A DNA stretch of 30,373 nt from Apostichopus parvimensis (lineage: Eukaryota; Echinodermata; Holothuroidea; Aspidochirotida; Stichopodidae). The stretch spans positions 28,589 to 58,961 of the forward strand of contig KN887688.1 in NCBI GenBank assembly GCA_000934455.1, written 5' to 3'. The notes beneath the pieces are model-generated. The model was given only the letters and a program-made list of their open reading frames with translations. It was not told the origin of the DNA and made no database searches. Both the position numbers and the translations under genes were made by a program. How positions within the stretch are numbered: position 1 is the first letter of the stretch; each line of letters begins with the position of its first letter. Positions 19,518-29,100 of the stretch are shown piece after piece.

Positions 19518-20196
19518 ATGACAGCTGGAGGAGTGTTCTATGCTTCTTTGGCAGTGCTACTATTCATAGTCGTCCAGGGCTGCAAAGGTCAAGTGGTTGA
19601 CCTAGATGTCACCGCCGAAAAGGATGGAGGTTTCACGTACAGTAATAACTCTGGAGAAGACCTTCCAGTGATTTACCTCACGGACGAATTTTCCATCATA
19701 TCGGATGTGGTGCTTTCGAATGAATCAAATCAAACATGTTCGTTTATCCTCTGGATCCCAAATCTAATATTTTCCCAGGATGACTTGTACAACGTCAGTG
19801 TGACATCCACAGATAACCACAGCATTGATCATACATTCACTTTAGCAGAGACATCTGAAAATGTCATTGAAATAATCACATTCCATACCTGGAATGACAG
19901 TGTCAATAATAACAACAACAATAATGTTGAGCTTTACCTGTGGTTTGTTGCATCAGTCCCGTCCAGCAGTATCGGTGATATCTTGAATGTGACTGTCAAT
20001 TCGACTTGTTCAAGTCTTAACGGCGGATCAGACGGTTCGATTAAAGTCATTACGTTTGAATTTGGTGGACCAGAGGTAGGACTCGGCTCAGAAGGTTCAG
20101 CGGCAGGAACGATCGTACCTGGTCTAGTTCAAAACGGTTCGCTGGATGTGACGATACCAGGAAACTGGGTGATGAGAGATACAACCGTAACATATT
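19518..20196 (+). CDS. EVC2: EVC2 coding exon 1: signal peptide and N-terminal ectodomain
   Basis: Residues 1-227, phase 0 to 1. An acceptor AG at 19474-19475 precedes 42 nt of 5' UTR. I chose the ATG at 19518 because it opens directly on a signal peptide (TAGGVFYASLAVLLFIVVQG, cleavage near C22-G24). An in-frame ATG at 19455 lies in the intron. The mature part is acidic and serine/asparagine-rich with nine NxS/T sequons and an Asn7 run coded by mixed AAT/AAC at 19905-19925. The donor is ACATATT then GTGAGT. Stops follow directly after the donor. Confidence 0.82.
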
Positions 20197-23100
20197 GTGA
20201 GTCTTAAAGTTGCTTTTTCTTCGGAAACCAAACGTAACTGCTTGAATATTATTTGACTTTAAGGAAATTCGTTGAATCTGTAGAAATGTTACATTTTATG
20301 AGATCAGTGTTGAAGAAGACACAGTGGTGCGCATTCCTGTGTGTTACAAGCCACTAGTGAATTTATTTGCTTTAGAACTATGTCTGGAAGTATTATGAAA
20401 GTAAATAAATTTCATTGAATATTCATCTTAGTCGATGACTGTTATTTCATAACAGTCACTTGTCCTAATATTCCAGCTATTGAACAGTTTCATGAAACAT
20501 TTTCATGAAATTTACTTATCTATCCTTTTGAATAAACGTCAGCAAGGTGGGAGGGTATGTCATTGTTAAACAAAATGTGTTTTCAAGTTAAAAGGTTGTT
20601 ACAGTACTTGATTATTGGTTCACGGTGAACCTTGAGATGAAGCATAAGATGTCTTTGAACACTGACCTACCAATATCTATAATGTGACCCAGGGGGTGGG
20701 GGGTGATGACTCTGACAATGTGGATTGTTAATGCAAAATTACAACTACGTAAATCTAATGAATGTTGAAAACACATTTTTGGGGGTTGTCGTCTGAGGTT
20801 GACACTTTACAGTGTGATAAATTTGATCTTCAATCTGGAATTATACATTAGCAATGTCCAGATCAAGACTGGATTCCACATAAAATCTGGACTACTTCTT
20901 GGTTTCTTGTATTTGACCATATTATGCTAGAAAGTTAAAAAATGGTCACTAATGCTCAGGTTTCAACAAGTACTTAATTGCCATCCCAAAACATTTAGCC
21001 TTCCTGAGATATTTTAACCTGAGACATTTAAATGTCTAAACTGAATCCTCTATATGGAAAGTACGTTCAGGGAATGATTTATCCAGTATCGCATCGCAAA
21101 AAGCTATATAATGCAAAGTTTTAGATAGCAATTTTTAGACACTGGAACCATAATATTTTGTAAGAGAAAGTTTGACAACCTTAAAAACTGCTACACAAAA
21201 TTTGAATGCTAAATTATTCCCTGACATTTGAACCTTCTAGCAATTTTGAGCATGCTAAAAATTGTGTCTAGCCTAAAACTGATGACCTTAAAGGAGTCAA
21301 AAAGAAAATTTCACTATAAACAACATTTTACTAGACTATGAATAAACAGGTTGGGATCAAGGATGATGTAGGAACTGCTATCTTAAAAACAAACTTTTTA
21401 ATACCAGAAATGTATTCAATTTTGTTTACAGCTTTCACTTCAGAGGCTGAGAGTAACTTTGAAGTAACTTTCATCCAGTGCATACTTGTTGCAACCTCAA
21501 CAGAGGTCATTGCCGACCCTGAGTACTCACAGATCACAGACTTCTCTGTGACCAATGGGTCAACGGGAATCACCATAGAAACCAACAAAGTGATCTCGAA
21601 ACGAAGTACTAGTGGAGGAGTGACCATATCATGGTTCTTAGGGGACATTACCAACAATGCATCAGTGGCAGCTGATATAGAATTCAAGGTAAATCAAAGA
21701 TTGTTTTCAGGAAATTATTTTCAGCGATATGAAACCAGTTTTAATTTATTATTATTTATTTTTAATTTTTTACTGTAATAACAGAAACTTAAAACATGAA
21801 ATGCAAAATCATTTAAAGCATTCTGTCAGTTTATAGCAGGTATGTTGAAATACAGATTTGATTAGTAATAATTCCAGCTCTCTCTTTGGTCTCTTCAGAA
21901 AAGTTTTTTCCCATTTTTCCTCATAAAGTAGTTGAACTTTTATTTTTTTTTACATAGCAGGGACAATGAAACAACAAGTTGCACCATACTCTCTGACACA
22001 GGTCTCTGAGGTCACTGCCTTTTATGGCCAACTGCAAATTGACTGTTGCAAGACAAAGGCAGTGAATCCTGCTTTTGGTCACCTGTGTCGTGTACTCACA
22101 ATAATTTCATAGCTTTTAGGATGACTTTAAGGACAGAATTAAACTTGATATGTTGTACACCATCCAAACACATTGTTATCATTCCAGGTTGGATTTCTAT
22201 GATAATTGTAATGTTTAAAAAAAGACCCTTTAAGCAAGTGAAGGTCGTCAAATAAAGTGACTGGACTATTAAGACTACTACACAACAATTACCATATGTC
22301 AGTTCCTCAGGTGCAGTACAAAACTCAATGGGAAAACAGTAGACTCATATGGCCTTCAAATGTGGTATAAATTTATAAATGTATAACAAATTTGTCATAA
22401 CAAATGGTGTTCAATGTCATCGGAAGGTGCTCTCTTGATTATATGAAGTCAAAAGAAAGTGTTTTGGTTGAGTTATTAGAATATATATACAAGTGTTAGA
22501 CACCACCATCGATCCCAGAAAATACACACACAGCTTGCTACCGTTGGTAATTAGACACTAGTGTACAGTCAATACATGCAGCTACGGTCAATACCCACAG
22601 CACAGTGTATATAGCAGCGATGGACATCTCAGGTCTTGATAAAAGATAACAAGGTATCACGTTTCATTACTGTCTGCAGTTTGTAGCGACAAGAAGAAAA
22701 CTTCACTTGCAAACAACGGAAAGTTAACTTATTCAGAGCGAGGCACTTGGTTTGGGGCGAGTCTTCAATGCCTTCAACACCTCACTAGCTATAGAAATAT
22801 CACTAGCACTCACTTTTTTGTAAATAAAAACAATTCTTGAACTATTACATTTCAAGACTATAATTCTTCCTAAATTCATTCTTTAAGTCATGTCAGTTAC
22901 GAATTTATTTATTTTTTCATGTTTTCTTTTTCGTGCAATCAGATATCGTTCCAAATCGATGAGGATGAACCATTTAGTCCAGGAGATGTCATTGACATTG
23001 ATGGATATTTAGATACCAATGGGATTTTGATTGACATGGAAGAAATCAGTAACATCATCACCCTTCCACAAATAACTATAACTTCAGTAGTTACTGTGGT

Positions 23101-26100
23101 GAGTTTTGACTTAGACATATCGCTAGGGATCATCTTTGTTGCAAACCTTCTTTTTCACTTTTCACCAAATGTTTTCTACCACAGTCTCTGAAATGTTACT
23201 TTCCAAGCAAAACATGAAGATTTGGTTAGTATGCTCTGCAGTCTGCAGATAATAAAGAGTAATAGCTTCAGCTTTGATTCTTGTAAAGCATCCACATAAA
23301 GTGTAGAAAGATTAGAATAATATCAGTGACCATATGTATATAATTTTTCCCCAAAGTGGAACATTATGAATACTTAAGAGCAAGAAATGGGTGGGGGGGA
23401 GGTGGGTGGCCACAGAGATTGGAAATAGTAAAGGCGGTGTGGATTTTGTTTTTTGGGGAAGGGGGTGGGGGTTTATGATGCAGTTATGATGTAACCCACA
23501 CAAGCATACGGACACTTTAAATGTCATATATGTGTAGCTAATAACATTAGTGTTTGCCTGAGATGGACATGGATGTACGTTGTATTTTCTTGCAACTTAT
23601 TCAAATTTGTTACTGTTCATGTATAATAGCTGACGATTTGTTCTCTTAATTGTATAAATTCAGTTTGGCTTGTCGGATGAAGGTTCTACGGAAGTTGAAG
23701 AGCAAGACAGTTTCAGAATCACCATCACGGTCCAAAACCAAAACGTCACAGAGGGCGCTGTGGCATACAATGTCATCCTTACTACTCCAAGAGACCAGTT
23801 CATTATAAAATATAGTGAAAACTTTCTCCCATCCATCATTGAAGAAGGGTTGGACATAACTACCAGCGTGCTCACGTGGGAAAAGGATGTTTTAGAGAGT
23901 AAGTTAGTTTTTGTATCCATGGTCTAGTTAGCATGTTGTACGGCAAAGATATGAATTTTATCCAAATTTGGTGATATTCTGTTAATTATGCATCTGGCAA
24001 CAGCAAAGTGAATGATTTCATCACATGATGTCATCACATGATGTCATCAATTGAGCTGTCGACTTTGTCTTTTCTTTATATAATTATTTAAAACACAAAT
24101 TACTTATCCACCGAGGAAATAATATTTCCGCAAACGATGTTGCATTTTGATGAAATTCTAACAACAGAGAACATCGACAGCTATTCAAACATTCTAATTG
24201 TATCACCTTTCAAGGATAAATCAACAACCAGATTAGAACAGAAAATTATATTTTTTGAAGCACATCTACAGTGATAACATCACTGACCATCTAACTGTGG
24301 GGCGTTGTGGTCAAGTGGTTAAGGCAGTGGACTGGCGATCTGAGGATTCCAGGTTCGAGCCCTGGCCAGATCATTACGTTGTGTCCTTGGGCAAGGCACT
24401 TTATCTCCATTGCCTCTCTTCACCCAGGTGTATAAATGGGGACTTGCGAGGTGACTTGTAAATATAGTTGCGTGCGCCGGTTTGTGGCTGCACCCTATGG
24501 GAGAATCCCCCTGGGGACACGTGGTTATGGTGCACTGTGGTGCCCCAGGAGAGATTAATTGAATTGCGCACACTTTGGTGTGTAGGTGTGACAAGTTACC
24601 AATGACCAAGGCTAAGTTGTCAAAAATGCTACGATCTCGATGTAGCAGCGCTATATAAGTGTCTAATATGTATGTATGTAACTACGATCCACTCCCTGGA
24701 AGATTACAGGGTTCTAAAGGCCAGTCAACGTAGGTTACACTTCAATCAACCATATCTCGAGTTATGGACTAATTAACTACCATTTTTGAAAATTTAGGTG
24801 CTACCATGTCTCCCACTGAAGTGAAGTTTGTCGACTATCACTTTTTTCTCTTGTTTCCTTCAGAGGGCGAGGAGATGATCCTATCATATGAAGGATACTT
24901 TAAGGACAGTTTTATCAGGAACTCTGATTCGTCGAGAACTATCGTCAGTGAAGTCACATGGAACGTTGAACCATCGAATGTTAATGTAAGTATAAATAGT
25001 ATTGGGAATTCGTAAGGTTGAATCAACAGTTGAGTCATGTGACTACATTGATATTTGAGAGAAAGGAGCAGGAACAACATGGAAGTAGAGATGTTATAAC
25101 ATAAATAGAAAAGACTGTTAAGAATATTAAATCATCAGGTCCTTTGTGTTAAAGATTTGAACACGTTGTATCATCACATAGTCAAGTCATATACATTTAA
25201 GAGAGAAATACGGGCTGGGATTGGGGGGGGGGGGATGGAGAGAAGAGGATTGCAAATTATCACATAGTTATACAATATTGGTCAATAGTGAATGATGATG
25301 TGGGATTGAAATGTTAAACCAATAGAAAGTATGTTTTTGGACTGGCGGGTAAAGTTAGATCACCGATACAGCATTTACTGGGCGTGTAGGAAGGAAATAT
25401 TAGCATCATAACTTATCATCTGGAGCAGATACGAAAAGTAGAAAGTGTAAATTAGAAATTTCTGACAATTCAACTGCTATCAAGGAATGGAATGGAATTC
25501 ACCTACCGTAAAATCCTCTGTATAGTTCTATTCTTGGATTACATTCGTACAGGGCAATCTCGTAGAGTACGGACCATTGACAGACGATGTCTGCCTGAAG
25601 AAGAATTTTTCCTACGACACTCCTATCTTAGTACCAAATTACTTACACCTGATCTGGATCTTTGTGGTTGCATTCTTGGTCGGCTTCCTCTGTGTTCTGC
25701 TCCTATGGTTTCTGTGCAGGAGAGGATCTATGTCCACCGTCCAGTCGGTGGGGGATGGATGGGGTGGAGCAGCTAATAATTCCCTCAGCTATTCAGGATG
25801 GTACTTAAAGTTTGACAGTTTCGAGAGGTTGAGGTATGTACAATTACTTCATATTCCACTTTTTGTGCCAGTGTCTCTTTACCCCTTCAAATCTAGTGAG
25901 TTGTTTACTGCAGTTGTATGACCTCACTATCTCCCCCCTCTCTACCATGCTACCCCCCCCCTCCTGCCATTACATACTGTATTTACAATAATCAGTATTT
26001 CCCCAAAATATGGAGCAAAGTCAAAGGATGGTTTCTCATATTGAAAATCCAACATATCGTATAATTTATTGGTATACTCAAATTCTGAAAATATTTCAAA

Positions 26101-29100
26101 TGTCCAGATCCTGAAACAAAGTACCTCTTGAAATCTTTCAAACAAATTTTTAGCAAGTTACAATTGAGGGGCTGTACAAACGGCCTTTGACTACAATAAC
26201 TTCTGTTGCAGAAACATTGTCGTTCCACGACGAAACCTCGTACCCTCAAACAGATTCCTGGTGTACTAATGAATCTAGCAACACGATAGTATGCCAGTGT
26301 AAACTTATTTTGTTGTTCATTGTTTATTTTATGATCCCTAACAGTGCTTAGGACGTGGGTGGGTAGAAATTAATCTTGCTGGCCAAAGTGAAGTTTTATA
26401 CCTAATTTGTGGACCCAAACACTTAAGGGTATATACTTACTCTTGTGAAATGGGAATATCACATTCTAGGATGAAACAAGAGATCAGAAAGTATTACATA
26501 CTGATTCTCTATGTTGAAAGAATCCAATCTCTAGAAGACCCTATGCCTTCAAGGGTGTGAAGACTCGCGCAAAAAGAAACGTCTAATGTCGGTAATCTGA
26601 CCTAGTTTCGAATGAGGTGTAACAGAAGTGTTAGACACCACCATCAATCCCAGAAAATACACACACAGCTTTCTACCGTCGGTAATTAGACACTAGTGTA
26701 CAGTCAGTACATACAGCTGTGGTCAATACCCACAACACAGTGTACAAACGATACAGCGATGGACATCTCAGGTCCAGCTAAAGATAACAAGGTATCACGT
26801 TTCATTACTGTCTGCATTTTGTAGGGACAAGAGAAAAACTTCACTTACAAGCAACGGAATGTTAACTTTTAAAGATGACGGCACGCTGTTTGGGGCGAAT
26901 CTTCAATGCCTTTAATGCAAACTGCCCAAAGTATACATACTTTATATTTAACCTTGCCATAAGGCACACATTTTATAGGGTTTATAAATATTGTGGGCTG
27001 TGGAAAATATACCAGTTGGCCACACTTTGACCTCCTCTTGTTGAGAAATCTGGCCAGGGAATGCACAAATGATGTCAAAATTAGTATTACTTACATTAGT
27101 ATTACTTAATAAATGTATTCCATTCTTTTTTCCTATCAACAGGCAAACAGCAAAGAGTGAAAGTGTTGTTTACTTTCTCACCCAGAAAGATCAAAAGAAG
27201 AAACATCACGAGATGGGGAGGTGAGCAAAGCAATTTCTCTGTTATCGAATGAGATCATTGACAAAGAAATGTTGATATTTATTTGCATGGTATTCCCCTT
27301 CAGAGAGTCAATAATTTAAAATTCTTAGGTCTATACATTGATTCCCAGCTCTCGTGGAATGATTATATTAATTTTATCTCTAAACAAGTTTCGAAAGATG
27401 TAGGTATTTTGTCTAAATTCAAACATATCTTTCCAAAGAATATTTTAAGGACTGTATTTACTTCCTTATCTTTCGTATTGCTCCATCGTCTGGTCTGGTA
27501 CTTCTAAGACCAATCTTAACAAGTTGTATATTCTTCAGAAGAGAGCAGTTTGGCATATAACGTTCTCGGCCCCTCGCGATAGTAAAAGTCGTTTATTAGC
27601 TACTTTAAATGTGTTCAAGCTTGATGATCCGATCTGAACCTCAACGTTATTTCCCAACTTGTCATAAAGTATGTGTAGCAGTAATAAACCTGGTTGTGCA
27701 TCCTTTGATATGACTTAAATTGTTCTGATGAGAATTACCTCATACATATGGCCTTCATCATAAGGTGTTACAAAATGTTTCCTCGTTTATGGGAATCGAT
27801 TATAGCGGTATGTGTAGAAGTATAATACCTGAATCTGTATGCATACCTTCAAATGACTTAATTCTTTTGATCAAGAGTGCCTCATAAATATGCATAGTTA
27901 GAATCATGAAAAATTGGATATAGGAATAATGTTGTTTTCCTCTCTTTTTTTACTAGTATTGACATCGTCATGACGATAAGCCTAGACATGCAACTTGAAG
28001 CTCTGAGGATTAATTCTATGATGGAGTCATTTCAACTGATGATGGAGAAGTTTGGAAGCACGACCACTCTGAGCCGAGACCTCCTGCAAAAAATATTCAA
28101 GAAGAGCAGTAGACAAATGAAGGATGCCTTGAAGGGCCTGACTGACAGTTACAGAAATGAAATGCATCAACTGGAAGTCAGGCATGGACATGAATTACAG
28201 GTAAAATTGTCAACGGTGTCAAGTTCTGCTCTAAATTGTCACTAATTGCGGAGTGCAAATAAAAACAAAAACCTAAACTAGTAGCCTAAAAAGTTAAAAT
28301 GTTAAATGCTGGTTAATTTGGTAGAGTGAACCTTAAAGGAAATATTTAAAGGAATGTCATTTATTATTTGATCACATCAGAGATTAATTTATATAAAACA
28401 AAGATATAAAAAAATACTTCTAATTAATATCATAATTTGACTTGAAAATTGCAAAAGAGAAAATTCTTGTTTGATTATATTATTAATTATGATATTGTTT
28501 AAATATTCGGTATAAAGCGTTTTGGGGGAATTTTGTTTTTTAATTTAGGCCAAGCAATACCAGTTGAAGAAGAAACATGACATACTCTGGCAGAGAAGCA
28601 GAGAGCAGATGAAACATCTCGACAGTAAATTGATGAAGGAACTCCTAGATACTCTTGACCAACAAAGAGATGTAGAGATTGCAGAGGCAACTTACCTCTT
28701 ACAGTTATCACAAGGAGAAGAAGCTGAGAATCTACGAAAGGTTAGTCATCATGTCACATTTAAAAGCATTGAAGACTCGCCCCAAACCGTGTGTTGCGCT
28801 GTGAAAAAGTTAACTTTCCTTTGCTTGCAAGTGAAGTTTTCTTCTTGTCGCTACAAAATGCAGACAGTAATGAAACGTGATACCTTGTTATCTTTTATCT
28901 AGACCTGAGATGCTATGTACACTGTGTTGTGGGTATTGACCGCAGCTGTATGTACTGACTGTAGGCCTACACTAGTGTCTAATTACCGATGGTAGCAAGA
29001 TGTGTGTGTATTTTCTGGGATCGATGGTGGTGTCTAACACTTCTGTTACACCTCCTTCGAAACTAGGTCAGATTACCGGCATGAGACGTTTCTTTGTGCG

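Noticed and set aside
21331-21687. A 118-codon minus-strand gene
   Set aside because: It is the reverse complement of EVC2 coding exon 2, whose borders and phase fit the neighbouring exons.
24299-24372. A functional tRNA gene
   Set aside because: The tRNA-like head has A and B boxes but continues into a SINE body and LINE-like tail, and I could not fold a complete cloverleaf, so it is the head of a SINE.
25492-25776. A 94-codon plus-strand frame beginning MEFTYRKIL
   Set aside because: It starts in the intron and is the wrong frame of EVC2 coding exon 6; the right frame has the membrane helix.
25942-26249. Overlapping minus-strand frames of 67 and 85 codons
   Set aside because: No similarity to any family I know and no supported splice structure; likely chance in intron sequence.
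28741-28902. Continuation of the EVC2 exon 9 frame
   Set aside because: It reads past a good donor into MITE copy C; the next exon at 30324 continues the coiled coil in phase.
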